Below, in pieces: positions 42,938 through 53,400 of a stretch of DNA of 64,000 bases (its first letter is position 1; every line of letters begins with the position of its first letter). Location of the stretch: positions 10,112-74,111 of the forward strand of contig CALHWB010000017.1 of NCBI GenBank assembly GCA_938036835.1, in the 5' to 3' direction. The translations under genes were made by a program, and so were the position numbers. Source of the stretch: an uncultured Propionibacterium sp. GTDB lineage: Bacteria > Actinomycetota > Actinomycetes > Propionibacteriales > Propionibacteriaceae. Under the pieces are notes generated by a model. It saw only the letters and a list, made by a program, of their open reading frames with translations, ran no database searches and was not told the DNA's origin.

Positions 42938-43489
42938 TCAGCGCATGCTCTGCATGACCATCTGCTGGGCCTGTTGCACCTGGGCAAACAACGCTTGTAG
43001 CTGAGCCTGGTCGGTGACCTGAACGTGCTCTTGGTGGTGTACCCCGCAGCCGGAGACCTGAATGACCGCCGTTCCGCTGGGTGTCTCCTCTTTCACCAGC
43101 AAAAACAGCAGGCTGAAGACCGTCAGGATGAAGAACCCAGCCAAAGCCAGCACGATCGCCCAGGTGGGGGTCTTTTTGGTGCGGACGGTCCGATCGATGA
43201 AGCAGAACTGCGCCTGGCCGATGGGGATGGTCCCGGAAGGCGTGATCACCTGGGTTGAGGTGATCTGGATGCGCCCCAGGCTCATCAGGAACTGACCGGT
43301 CTCTACCGTATCGGCGATCCCGGCCGGCACCGCCGCAGCCGCAGTCGAGGGATCGTAGTAGGCCTGCCCGAAAGAGTCCTGGTCGTAGGAATCCTGCACG
43401 TGCAGGTTCTGGCCATAGGTATTCTGCGCATAGGAATCCGAAATGCCAGACTGGTTCGGCGGCTGGGAGTAGAAGTTCGGCTGACTCAT
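42938..43489 (-). CDS. Membrane protein with Gln/Tyr/Asp-rich N-terminus, unknown function
   Basis: Not recognised. 183 residues from ATG 43489 (AGGAGG four bases upstream). Residues 1-50 are low-complexity (Gln, Ser, Tyr, Asp, Asn). A small domain follows (about 60-105, with GRIQITSTQVITPSGTIPIG), then one membrane segment (WAIVLALAGFFILTVFSLLF), and a C-terminal extracytoplasmic part ending in a Gln-rich helix. The layout, disordered N-terminus and one membrane segment, is common in small actinobacterial proteins near division and secretion genes, but gives no function. Confidence 0.7.
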   Translation of the reverse strand: MSQPNFYSQPPNQSGISDSYAQNTYGQNLHVQDSYDQDSFGQAYYDPSTAAAAVPAGIADTVETGQFLMSLGRIQITSTQVITPSGTIPIGQAQFCFIDRTVRTKKTPTWAIVLALAGFFILTVFSLLFLLVKEETPSGTAVIQVSGCGVHHQEHVQVTDQAQLQALFAQVQQAQQMVMQSMR

Positions 43490-43574
43490 CTGACCTCCTG
43501 GCAGGCTCGGGTCGGGATGTCACCGACCAATCGGCATCCACCATATCTGCTGAAGGTCAGCTTGGCAGATCCCA

Positions 43575-44645
43575 TCAACCCCTGACTGGCTGCCCGCGCA
43601 GCACGATCAGGCGAGGATGACCCAGAACCCGCAAGTCACGACGCGGATCGCTGTCGTACACCACCAGATCGGCAGGCTGACCAGCAGCCAATCCGGGGGC
43701 ACCGAGCCACTCGCGAGCCCGCCATGAGATCGCTCCCAGGGCGAACTCATTGCCGCCCAGGCCAGCGAGCAATCGGGCTTCTTCGGCAATGCGGCCATGA
43801 CCCAGGCTGCCGCCGGCATCGGTGCCGGCATAGATCGGGACGCCCGCCTCCCGTGCCGCTGCGAGAACGGAAAGCCGTCGCTCGTGCAGCATCCGCATGT
43901 GAGCCGCGTAGCTGGGGTATTTGGTTTCGCCGGCGGCGGCAAATTTGGGGAAGTTGACCAGATTGGTCATCGTGGGCACCAATGCCACCTGCCTAGCGGC
44001 CATCGATTCGATGACTTCGGGGCGCAAACCGGTACCGTGCTCGATGCCATCGATGCCGGCAGCTACCAGCTCTGCCACCGACTGCTCGGCGAAACAGTGC
44101 GCGGTCACCCTGGCTCCCAGCTCGTGCGCCTGTTCGATAGCTGCCCGGGCGACATCCGGTGGCCACAGCGGTGCGAGATCGCCGTGCCGCCGATCGATCC
44201 AGTCCCCGACCAGCTTCACCCAGCCATCGCCGGCCCTGGCCTGAACGGCGACCTCACCGGCCAGATCCGCCGGGGTTATCTCGACCGCGAAATTGCGAAT
44301 GTAGCGTCCCGGCCGGGCGATATGGCGGCCCGCGCGGACGATGCGGGGTAAATCGGGCCGGGCATCGAGCCATCTCGTATCCCCGGGCACACCGGCATCG
44401 CGCACCAGCAACACCCCGGAGTCTCGGTCGGCGACCGCCTGCTTCACGGCAGTAGCCCGGTCCACCGCACCAGATCTGCCTAGGCCTATGTGGCAGTGCG
44501 CATCGACCAGTCCGGGCATGATCCAGCCCTCCCGGACCAAGGTCTCGGCGCCGGCCACCGGTTCGCGGCTGATCACTCCCCCAGCTACCCACAGATTCAC
44601 CGATTCGGTACCGGGCAACACCACTCCCCGTAGGTGCCAGTTCAT
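43575..44645 (-). CDS. Amidohydrolase family protein (imidazolonepropionase-like)
   Basis: Metal-dependent hydrolase of unknown substrate, 356 residues. Zinc ligands can be read in GLVDAHCHIGLG (HxH), WVKLVGDW (Lys), RVTAHCFAEQS (His), GIEHGTGL (His) and YAGTDAGGSLGHG (Asp). The C-terminal beta-sandwich part ends in LAAGQPADLVVYDSDP. It starts four bases after ffh, and a protein of this type also neighbours ffh in Mycobacterium. Confidence 0.9.
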   Translation of the reverse strand: MNWHLRGVVLPGTESVNLWVAGGVISREPVAGAETLVREGWIMPGLVDAHCHIGLGRSGAVDRATAVKQAVADRDSGVLLVRDAGVPGDTRWLDARPDLPRIVRAGRHIARPGRYIRNFAVEITPADLAGEVAVQARAGDGWVKLVGDWIDRRHGDLAPLWPPDVARAAIEQAHELGARVTAHCFAEQSVAELVAAGIDGIEHGTGLRPEVIESMAARQVALVPTMTNLVNFPKFAAAGETKYPSYAAHMRMLHERRLSVLAAAREAGVPIYAGTDAGGSLGHGRIAEEARLLAGLGGNEFALGAISWRAREWLGAPGLAAGQPADLVVYDSDPRRDLRVLGHPRLIVLRGQPVRG

Positions 44646-44649
44646 CTGT

Positions 44650-46206
44650 TCACCTTGGACGCTTGGTCTGCTGGTTGAACATCTGCTGTAGCTCGGGAGG
44701 CAGTGCGAAGGAGTCCATCGCCGCCGCCAACTCGCCCGGATCGGGGGCTAGCCCGGGATTCGTGGCCGGCTCCGGGACAGGCCGGCCGGCCAATGCGGCC
44801 GCCCGCTTTGCCGGGTTGCCCGAGACCTTCCTACCACTCTTGCCCTTACGGGCCTGCTGTTGTTTGCCCGGGTGCCGAGCGGGCAAACCCGGCATGCCAC
44901 CCATCATCCGGCCCATTTGTGCCATCAACTTGCGGGCCTCCGAGAACCGGTTGACCAAGTCATTGACGTCGCGAACCGTGACGCCGGCGCCGCGGGCGAT
45001 ACGGGATCGCCGCGACCCGTTGAGTATCGAGACGTCGGCTCGTTCCGCCGGAGTCATGGAGTAGATGATCGCTTCGATCCGATCCACCTCGCGTTCGTCG
45101 ATCTCCCCGGCCCCCGTAAACTGGCTGGCCCCCGGGATCATGCCGAAGATTTTCGACAGCGGCCCCATGCTCCGCATCGCCTTGAGCTGGCTCAAGAAGT
45201 CATCCAGGCCGAACTCGCCACGACCGGCCAGCAGTTTCTCGGCGGCCGCCTGGGATTGCTCGGCATCGAAGGCCTTTTCTGCCTGCTCGATCAGGGTGAG
45301 CATATCGCCCATGCCCAGGATTCGACTGGCCATCCGGTCAGGATGGAATACGTCGAAATCTGCCAGCCGCTCCCCGTTCGAGGCAAACATGATGGGCTTG
45401 CCGATCACCTTCGCGATCGACAACGCCGCGCCGCCTCGGGCATCGCCATCCAGCTTGGTGAGCACGACTCCGTCGATACCCACCCCCCGCTCGAAGGCCA
45501 GCGCGGTATTGACCGCGTCTTGGCCGATCATGGCATCGACCACGAACAAGGTCTCATCGGGACGAGTAAGGGCCTTGATCATCGAAGCCTGGCGCATCAA
45601 CTCGTCGTCGACACCCAGCCGGCCGGCGGTGTCTATAACGATCACATCGAACAGCTTCTGACGGGCGTGCTCGATGGAATCCTTGGCCACTTGGATCGGA
45701 TCCCCGACGCCATTGCCCGGCTGCGGGGCATAGACCCCGACCTTTGCCCGCTCGGCCATCACCTGTAGCTGCTGGACGGCATTGGGGCGTTGCAGATCGG
45801 CCGCCACCAGCAGCGGGGAATGCCCCTGCTCCTTGAGCCAGGCACCTAGTTTGCCGGCAAGGGTGGTCTTGCCGGCGCCCTGCAAGCCGGCCAGCATGAT
45901 GACCGTCGGAGGCTGCTTAGCGAAGCGAACCAGCCGGGTTTGACCGCCCAGCACCTCGATGAGGGCCGCGTTGACGATCTTGATGATCTGCTGGCTGGGA
46001 TTCAGCGCTCGGGACAGTTCAGCGCCGTGGGCCTGTTCCTTGACCTCCGCGATGAATTGCTTGACCACCGACAGGTTCACATCGGCCTCAAGCAGGGCGA
46101 TGCGGATTTCGCGGGCAGTGGCATCGATATCGGCATCGGTCAGCCGTCCCTTGCCTCGCAGGGCTCTGAAGGTGCTGGCCAAGCGTTCTTGCAGTGTGTC
46201 GAACAA
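44650..46206 (-). CDS. ffh: Signal recognition particle protein Ffh
   Basis: GTPase that binds signal sequences and delivers ribosomes to FtsY. 518 residues from a TTG start (AGGAAA upstream). N domain about 1-85; G domain with GLQGAGKTT, DTAGRLGVD, TKLDGDARGG and GMGDM; a Met-rich M domain (LMAQMGRMMGGMPG) for signal peptides and SRP RNA. The C-terminal ~70 residues are Lys/Pro/Ala-rich. No SRP RNA is recognised in the window. Confidence 0.96.
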   Translation of the reverse strand: MFDTLQERLASTFRALRGKGRLTDADIDATAREIRIALLEADVNLSVVKQFIAEVKEQAHGAELSRALNPSQQIIKIVNAALIEVLGGQTRLVRFAKQPPTVIMLAGLQGAGKTTLAGKLGAWLKEQGHSPLLVAADLQRPNAVQQLQVMAERAKVGVYAPQPGNGVGDPIQVAKDSIEHARQKLFDVIVIDTAGRLGVDDELMRQASMIKALTRPDETLFVVDAMIGQDAVNTALAFERGVGIDGVVLTKLDGDARGGAALSIAKVIGKPIMFASNGERLADFDVFHPDRMASRILGMGDMLTLIEQAEKAFDAEQSQAAAEKLLAGRGEFGLDDFLSQLKAMRSMGPLSKIFGMIPGASQFTGAGEIDEREVDRIEAIIYSMTPAERADVSILNGSRRSRIARGAGVTVRDVNDLVNRFSEARKLMAQMGRMMGGMPGLPARHPGKQQQARKGKSGRKVSGNPAKRAAALAGRPVPEPATNPGLAPDPGELAAAMDSFALPPELQQMFNQQTKRPR

Positions 46207-46845
46207 GGCGTTTCCTAGTTGGTCTCGGCGGTTTGACCAAGGATACCCGTCGCCCGCTGCCCGGGCCGGCGGCGGATGTAACAGACCTGCGGTGTGCGGC
46301 TGGCATTGTACCGGCCTGACCGAATTGCGCAGCCTAGGAGCGGATCGTCAGGATCGGCGCTGACAGGCGCACCGTCAGATTCGCCGAACGCGACCCGCCA
46401 CCGGGACCGATGCGTGGCACGTCATCCTTGCGCCCGGCCTAAACGTCCGGAATCCGGTGTACCGGGCCTGGCGAATGGCGCATTACCGGATCAGCGGCGG
46501 TGACCGGAGGCACCTCTCGCCCGATCGAGAGCATCGGCTAGACTTAGCTGCCAACGCACCACGCCCTCAGGTGCTGGCCGACTTGAGCGTCGGCAACGAG
46601 GCAGTCTTCCGGCGGCCCGAAATGCAGCAACTGGGCACGTTGGCCGGGCTTCGACTGCGTGCGCGTCCGAGTGTGGTGCTCGAGACAGGGGCAGCCATGC
46701 CGCAGCTTGCAGTGACCATGAGCGATGGGCCAGGCTGCCCGATTCCGAGAACCGAATCCGTGCCCGGGATTCGTCCGGCCAGCCGGCCGGGTTATCCGCA
46801 CACTCCATACATTCCAAGGTCAAGGTAACCAGGAGTACCGTACCC
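46207..46845. other. Gene-free region between ffh and pckG (639 bases)
   Basis: I find no gene I can support. Features: a perfect 6-bp hairpin CTCTCG-CCCGAT-CGAGAG (46514-46531), a TAGACT hexamer (46539-46544) and TACATT (46808-46813), either of which could be a -10 for pckG. Open frames here have no coding character and no homology I recognise. Confidence 0.35.
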
Positions 46846-48687
46846 ATGCAGCAGACACAGTTCACGACCGCGATCAATCCACCGACCGATGCACCCGCCG
46901 AGCTAGTGGACTGGGTGACCCGAATCGCCGAACTGACCCAGCCGGCCGCCGTCTGCTGGTGCGATGGTTCGACCGCCGAACGCGACGCGCTCTACGCCGA
47001 GATGGTCGAAAAGGGCATGATGATCAAACTGAACGAGAGGCTGCGCCCAAACTGCTACCTCGCCAGATCCGAACCATCCGATGTGGCTCGCGTCGAGGCG
47101 CGCACCTTCATCTGCTGCGAGCACGAGGACGACGCCGGCCCCACCAACAACTGGGCTGACCCGGTACGGATGCGCGAAACCCTCAATGGCCTGTTCAACG
47201 GCGCCATGCGTGGTCGCACGATGTACGTCATCTGCTACTCGATGGGTCCGCTGGGCGGCAGCATCAGCAAGCTAGGGGTCGAGATCACCGATTCCCCCTA
47301 TGTGGTCAACAACATGCGCATCATGACCCGGATGGGCACCCCGGCGTTGAAAGCGATTGCCGCAGGCGGCGACTGGGTACGGGGCGTCCACACCGTGGGC
47401 TACCCGCTGGTCGACGATCAGGGCAACCGGCGGCCCGACGTCTCTTGGCCCTGCAATGCCGAGAAGTACATCACACACTTCCCCGAGACCAGTGAAATCT
47501 GGTCGTTCGGCTCTGGCTACGGCGGGAATGCCCTATTGGGGAAGAAATGCCATGCGCTGCGGATTGCCAGCACCTTGGCCCGCGACCAGGACTGGATGGC
47601 CGAACACATGCTGATCCTGCGGGTAACCAGCCCCGACGGCAGAGAGTTCCACCTCAGCGCGGCATTCCCCTCGGCCTGTGGCAAGACGAACCTTGCCATG
47701 CTGCGCCCCACCATCCCCGGATGGAAGGCGGAGACGGTGGGTGACGACATCGCCTGGATGCGGCCCGGTCCCGATGGCCGGCTGTATGCGATCAACCCGG
47801 AACGAGGCTTCTTCGGGGTGGCTCCCGGCACCAGCGAACAGACCAATCCGACCTGCTTGCAGGCATTGGGCCACGATGTGATCTTCACCAATGTCGCGCT
47901 GACCGACGATGGCGATGTGTGGTGGGAGGGCCTGACGAAAGAACCGCCGGCGCACCTGATCGATTGGCGGGGCGAGGACTGGACCCCAGACTGTGGCCGA
48001 CCAGCGGCGCACCCGAACAGCAGATTCACCGTGGCCGCCGACCAAGCCGCGTCGATCTCGCCGAACTGGGAGGATCCCGACGGCGTGCCGATCGATGGCA
48101 TCCTGTTCGGCGGACGACGGGCCACCAATGTGCCGTTGATCAGTGAAGCCTACGACTGGGAGCATGGGGTCTTCGTGGGAGCCACCGTCTCCAGCGAACA
48201 GACCGCTGCGGCAGAGGGCACCGTGGGCGCGTTGCGCCGGGACCCGTTCGCCATGCTGCCCTTCTGCGGCTACAACATGGCCGACTACTGGGCCCACTGG
48301 TTGCGGATGGGTAAGCTGCTCGGCGAACACGCCCCGCATATCTTCCAGGTCAACTGGTTCCGCAAGGACGATCAGGGCCGCTTCCTGTGGCCCGGCTTCG
48401 GGGAAAACTCCCGCGCCATCGAATGGGCCATCCGCCGGATAGCCGGCGAGGTCGATGCCCAGGATGCCATCTCGGGACGCATTCCCCGGCCCGGCGATCT
48501 GAATACCGAGGGACTGGATATCAGCGAGCCGGACGTAGCTGCCCTGTTCGCCCTCGATCCCCAGGCTTGGGCGGCTGAAGCGGACCTGACCGAGGAATAC
48601 TTCGCCCAGTTCGGTGACCGGCTGCCCCCGGAGTTGACCGCCCAGCTGGCCGCGCTGCGCGAACGCATCCGGCAGGCCTCCGCATAG
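46846..48687 (+). CDS. pckG: Phosphoenolpyruvate carboxykinase (GTP)
   Basis: Interconverts oxaloacetate and PEP with GTP; gluconeogenic, or anaplerotic in some actinobacteria. 613 residues, the usual length for the GTP family. P-loop FPSACGKTNLAML with the active-site Cys; YGGNALLGKKCHALR; metal site WAHWL region, and the guanine-binding FRKDDQGRFLWPGFGEN near the C-terminus. AGGAG lies ten bases upstream. Single gene, converging on ftsY. Confidence 0.97.
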   Translation: MQQTQFTTAINPPTDAPAELVDWVTRIAELTQPAAVCWCDGSTAERDALYAEMVEKGMMIKLNERLRPNCYLARSEPSDVARVEARTFICCEHEDDAGPTNNWADPVRMRETLNGLFNGAMRGRTMYVICYSMGPLGGSISKLGVEITDSPYVVNNMRIMTRMGTPALKAIAAGGDWVRGVHTVGYPLVDDQGNRRPDVSWPCNAEKYITHFPETSEIWSFGSGYGGNALLGKKCHALRIASTLARDQDWMAEHMLILRVTSPDGREFHLSAAFPSACGKTNLAMLRPTIPGWKAETVGDDIAWMRPGPDGRLYAINPERGFFGVAPGTSEQTNPTCLQALGHDVIFTNVALTDDGDVWWEGLTKEPPAHLIDWRGEDWTPDCGRPAAHPNSRFTVAADQAASISPNWEDPDGVPIDGILFGGRRATNVPLISEAYDWEHGVFVGATVSSEQTAAAEGTVGALRRDPFAMLPFCGYNMADYWAHWLRMGKLLGEHAPHIFQVNWFRKDDQGRFLWPGFGENSRAIEWAIRRIAGEVDAQDAISGRIPRPGDLNTEGLDISEPDVAALFALDPQAWAAEADLTEEYFAQFGDRLPPELTAQLAALRERIRQASA

Positions 48688-48734
48688 CCCTGCCGGCGAC
48701 CCGCCGGATCGGACGGGTTGAGATCGCGCGAGAT

Positions 48735-48767
48735 GGCCCCGGGCAGGGTCGTACCCAGCCCGGGGCC
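48735..48767. terminator. Strong bidirectional hairpin between pckG and ftsY
   Basis: GGCCCCGGGC-A-GGGT-CGT-ACCC-A-GCCCGGGGCC folds into 14 base pairs with one A-A mismatch and a three-base loop. It lies between two converging genes. No T-run on either side; hairpins without U-tracts are often proposed as actinobacterial terminators. Confidence 0.6.
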
Positions 48768-48798
48768 GATTGCCCGCAGACCGCGTCCCGGGCAGTGT

Positions 48799-49962
48799 TC
48801 AGTCGCCGAGCAGGCCGGCCACGAACTGTTCGGCATCGAAGGGTGCCAGATCGTCGGCACCCTCTCCCAGACCGATGAACTTCACCGGGACGCCGAGTTC
48901 GCGCTGCACCTGGACGACGATGCCGCCCTTGGCCGAGCCGTCGAGCTTGGTGAGCACTATCCCGGTGATATCCACCGCTTCGGCGAAGATACGCGCCTGG
49001 GTGAGCCCGTTCTGTCCCGTGGTCGCGTCAAGCACCAGCAGTACCTCACCGACCGGTGCCTGCTTCTCGATGACCCGCTTGACCTTGCCGAGCTCATCCA
49101 TCAGCCCCACCTTGGTGTGCAGCCGGCCAGCGGTGTCGACCAGCACCACGTCCACCTGCTGGGCGATACCCTGTTCGACGGCGGCATAGGCCACCGATGC
49201 CGGGTCGGCGCCCGCTGCGCCGCGCACGGTCTCGACCCCGACCCTTTCCCCCCAGGTACCCAGCTGATCGGCCGCTGCAGCCCGGAAGGTGTCTGCGGCA
49301 CCGAAGATCACCTTGTGGCCCTCGGCGACGAGCATGCGTCCCAGTTTGCCCACCGTGGTGGTCTTGCCGGTGCCATTGACCCCGACCACCAGCACCACCG
49401 CCGGAGTCTCCGGCTCGTGGGCGAGTTCCAGGCCACGGGCCAGGCCGGGTCCGACCATGGCGACGAGTTCCGTGCGCAGTACCGCCCGAGCCTGCGCCGG
49501 ATCGGAGATTCCCTCGACGCGTAGTCTGTCGCGCAGGCTCTCGACCAGTTCGGTGCTCGGTCCGACTCCCAGATCAGAGGTGATCAAGGTGGCTTCGAAA
49601 TCCTCCCAGGTCTCCTCGTCGATCCGGTCGGCCGATAGCAGATCGGCCAAGGCGCGAGCCAAGGCATTGTTGCTGGACGCCAACCGGCGGCGCAGCCGCA
49701 CCAGGCGAGATGCCGGGGCTTCCGGAGTCTCCAATGCAGGAGGCGGTGGCTCGGCCACACTCGGGGCCTCGCCCGGGACGGCTACTTGCTCGGCATCCGG
49801 TTCCGCAACCGAGACACCCGCTGCCGGGGTCTCGAGCTCTCCTCCGGTAGCCCGGGCGGCCAGTTCCCGGTCGCGGCGGCGCCGGGCGACCAAGATGGAA
49901 ACCCACGCGATTGCGGCTGCGGCCAGGATGCCGCCGACTACGACCCAGGCAATGTACTCCAC
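48799..49962 (-). CDS. ftsY: Signal recognition particle receptor FtsY
   Basis: SRP receptor GTPase. 387 residues from a GTG start. Unlike the soluble E. coli form it has an N-terminal membrane segment (IAWVVVGGILAAAAIAWVSI), then an acidic, Ala/Pro-rich linker and the NG domain: GVNGTGKTTTVGKL, DTFRAAAADQL, DTAGRLHTK, TKLDGSAKGG, GLGEGADDL. No Shine-Dalgarno; a TAGGCT hexamer six bases upstream suggests a leaderless mRNA. Confidence 0.96.
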   Translation of the reverse strand: MEYIAWVVVGGILAAAAIAWVSILVARRRRDRELAARATGGELETPAAGVSVAEPDAEQVAVPGEAPSVAEPPPPALETPEAPASRLVRLRRRLASSNNALARALADLLSADRIDEETWEDFEATLITSDLGVGPSTELVESLRDRLRVEGISDPAQARAVLRTELVAMVGPGLARGLELAHEPETPAVVLVVGVNGTGKTTTVGKLGRMLVAEGHKVIFGAADTFRAAAADQLGTWGERVGVETVRGAAGADPASVAYAAVEQGIAQQVDVVLVDTAGRLHTKVGLMDELGKVKRVIEKQAPVGEVLLVLDATTGQNGLTQARIFAEAVDITGIVLTKLDGSAKGGIVVQVQRELGVPVKFIGLGEGADDLAPFDAEQFVAGLLGD

Positions 49963-49968
49963 GTGCTC

Positions 49969-49974
49969 AGCCTA
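49969..49974 (-). promoter_or_regulatory. Putative -10 element, leaderless ftsY transcript
   Basis: TAGGCT on the minus strand, six bases before the GTG of ftsY; same hexamer and spacing as hisE, yceD and rsmD. It lies between the small membrane protein gene and ftsY, so ftsY may have its own promoter. Confidence 0.4.
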
Positions 49975-50036
49975 CCCAGCCGGGTGCAGCGCAGCCCATG
50001 GGCATCCGATTTGACCGCTGAGCCGGCAATCCGGTC

Positions 50037-50321
50037 TCAAGCCGCTCGATCCCGGGCCCCCGGATACTCCCGGTCGGCGGATTCCCCGGTCGATGGCCCG
50101 CCGGCGGCCATGCCTGGAACCTGCAACGATCGGGAGAGCATGGCCTCGAGCAATCGTGGCGCCTTGGCCTCCCCATTCAGATGGTGCATCAGCGCCTCGA
50201 ATTGACCCGATAGCCGGGCACCGGCCCGGCCGGTGCGTGTCGTGTGGGCCAAAGCCACCACGACCAACACCACCGCGGCCAGCAGGATGACGACCAGCAG
50301 CGCCACGAAATAGATCCCCAT
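50037..50321 (-). CDS. Small single-pass membrane protein, unknown function
   Basis: 94 residues from ATG 50321, with CGGAGG six bases upstream. An N-terminal membrane segment (about 4-26, very Val/Leu-rich) is followed by a cytoplasmic Arg/Gly/Ala-rich part with a short helix (SGQFEALMHHLNGE). Family not recognised. It sits between smc and ftsY. The good ribosome-binding site and clean hydrophobic segment support it as a real gene. Confidence 0.6.
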   Translation of the reverse strand: MGIYFVALLVVILLAAVVLVVVALAHTTRTGRAGARLSGQFEALMHHLNGEAKAPRLLEAMLSRSLQVPGMAAGGPSTGESADREYPGARDRAA

Positions 50322-50464
50322 GGTGAGCCTCCGGTACGAATTGGGAAGGGAAGGTCCGTCATTAAGTCTCGGCCAGCGACCCGCAACCAGCCGACTGCCA
50401 CGCCGTACGATATCTACCTGGACCGCGCCGGGCCCCGAGCCCCGTCCGGTGGGCGGCCACCGGA

Positions 50465-53400
50465 TCAGCCATGCAATCGCTGCGAAATCACCGTGGACAC
50501 CCCATCGTCACGCATCGTCACCCCGTACAGGGCATCGGCGACCTCCATGGTGCGTTTGTGGTGGGTGATCACCAGCAGCTGGGAGCTACGCCGCAATTCC
50601 TCGTAGATACCCAGCAACCGGCCCAGATTGACATCGTCCAGCGCCGCTTCCACCTCATCCAGGATGTAGAAGGGGCTGGGTCGTGCGATGAACAGACTGA
50701 TCAGGAAGGCCACAGCGACCAGGGAACGCTCCCCACCGGATAGCAACGATAACCGCCGGACCCGCTTGCCGGCCGGTCGCGCCTCAATCTCAATACCGGT
50801 AGTCAGCATGTCGTCGGGGGTAGTCAGCACCAGCTGACCGGCCCCACCGGGGAAGAGCCGCTCGAAGACCTCGGAGAAGCAGGCCGCGACGTCGCCATAG
50901 GCGGCGGCGAAGACCTCCTGCACCCGGGCGTCCACCTCACCGATGATGTCCAGCAGATCCTTGCGGGTCTTCTTCAGATCCGCCAATTGCCCGGCGAGGA
51001 AGGCATGTCGTTCGTTCATCGCCTCGAACTCCTCCAGCGCCAACGGGTTGACCCGCCCCAGGGCGGCCAGGTTCCGCTGAGCGGACCGCAACCTGGCCTC
51101 CTGCCCGGCCCGGTCATAGGGCACCGGTGCCACCGGTTCGTCGTCGGGCCCCAGGGCGCTGCCATCCGGCCGAGTGAGCACGGGAACCGGCTGATCGGGA
51201 CCGTATTCGGCGAGCAGTGTGTCGGGGTCGAGGGCGAGCTCGTCCATGGCCTGCTCGGTGTACTGTTCCAGCCGCATGGTCAATTCGATGCGGGCCAACT
51301 CGTCGCGATGGGTGTTCTCGACGATCGTCTCCAGGGCCTGGGCCAGTGCCCGGCTCTCTGCCCGCCGATGGCCCAGTTCGGCCTCGGCTCGCTGCCGGGC
51401 CTCGTCTGCGGCCCGGCGTTCGGCGGCCGCGGCCGCTCTGGCCTGCGTCACCCTGCCGGCAAGCCAGCCCGCTGCGGTGTGCACCGCACGAGCCACCGCC
51501 GCCTCGCGGCGCAGTTGCTTGGCGCGAGCCCGGGCCCTGGCCTGGGCCTGCCGCTCGTGGGCGGCTGCTCGGCTCAACGAATCGGCTCGGCCGGCCAGCG
51601 AACGGACACGTTCCTCAGCGGTTCGCAAGGCCAGGCGGGCGTCCGTTTCCACGCTGCGGGACGCGCGAGCAGCGGCGGCCAACCGGTCGCGTTCGGCCGG
51701 ATCCGGTTCGGCCGCCTCCTCGGCGCCGGCGCGTTCCAGTCGCTCGGTCAACTCGGTCAGTCGCTGCTCATCGACGGCCCGGTTCGCGCCAGCCTGCACG
51801 ATCGCCTGTCCGAGTCGTTCCGCCTCGGCCCGGGCCGCACGCCCCGTCTGAGCGAGGGTGGACAGTTCCGCTGTCAAAGCGGCCAGCCGGGCATCGGAAT
51901 CGTGCAGCCGTTCAAGGGCGATCTCGCTGGCCCTTCGCGTCTCGGCCAGCCGGCGCTGCGCAACCGACATCCGCAATCGCAGCCGTTCCAGGTCCTGCTG
52001 GATTTCGCCCACCGCTGCCCGGGTGGCATCGATGGCGGCCTGGATCTCGATGACCGATGGTTGAGCGCCCGATCCCCCGGCGGCGAACCACCTGGATACC
52101 ACATCGCCATCGGCGGTCACGGCCATCAGCCCTGGGGCACCGGAAACCAGTGCACGCGCGGTCGCCGGATCGGCCACCAGCACCACCGACCGCAGCAAGC
52201 GCCACAGGCCGGCCCGTAGCTCGACCGGACAGGTCAGGACGTCGATCGCCCAACGGGCGCCCGCAGGCAGCGCGGGCAACTCATCCCCGGGCGATGGTGC
52301 ATCGGCGATCAGCAGCCCGGCGCGCCCCAGATCCTTGGCCTTGAGATACTCGAAAGCGGCCAACGCGTCGCCCAGATCGGCAACGACCAGGGCCTCGGCG
52401 GCCACCCCCAGCGCGGCGGATACCGCAGCCTGCCAACCCGGTTCGACGGTGACCAGCTCGGATAATGAACCTAACAGCGGCACGGGCCCAGCCGAACCCA
52501 GTAGCGCCCCCGACGCGTCACGGCGTTGCAGCCCGATCTGGAGGGCATCCAGTCTGGCCTGCAATGTGACCTGCTGCTGCCGAGCTGCCCGCTCGGCCTC
52601 CCGCAATTCGGCGAGCGCGCTCTCGGCCCGTTCTCGATCGGCAGCGGCATGCTCATAGGCATCGTCCAGGCCGGGCTCCCCCTCGGCTATGCCGGCGAGC
52701 TGGGTCTCCAGGGTGACGAACTCGAGTTCGGCGGCTTTGGCCCGGGTCAACGCCTCGGCCTGCCGAGCGGCCAGGCGCGCCTCCTCCTCGCCGCCGGCCT
52801 GAAGTCTGGACCGCAGCGAGTTGACCTGGCCGCCTAGCCTAGCCAGTTCCTCCCGCCGGTCGGCCACGGCACGCAATCGTTCGGCATGGGCTCGGGCAGC
52901 CACCTGTTCGGCCGCCTCGGCCAGATCACGCGCCGAGCTGGCCGCTTGCAGGGCTTCTTCCGCCCGAGTCACCTGGTCAGCCAGCCCGGCTTCCTCGGCA
53001 CGGATCCTGGCCGCCTCCTGCGCCATGGCCTCAGGATCCCGGCCATCGCCGGTCGGCAATGGCTCGTCGCCGTGGCGCATCCGCTCGGCCGCGATCGAGG
53101 CGGTGGCGGTGATGCGTTCGGCCAGCGATGCCAGCGCATACCAGTTCTCCTGGGCTATGGCCGACCGGGGAGCGAGTTCCTGCAGGGCGAAGTCGGCGGC
53201 CCGCTCGGCATCCCTGGCCTGCGCCAGTTCGGCTTCGGTCTGCCGTCTGCGCGCCTGCCGGGCCTGGTTAGCGGCATTATCCGATTCGAGGGCGAGCCTG
53301 GTCTGCGACAGCTCGTCGGCAAGCAGTCGGCAGCGGGCATCGCGCAGTTCCGCCTGAACGGTGGCGGCCCGGCGCGCCACGGTGGCCTGCCTGCCCAGGG

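Noticed and set aside
46457..46877. Open frames on both strands upstream of pckG
   Set aside because: No ribosome-binding site, and compositions rich in Arg/Pro/Ala without motifs; treated as gene-free.
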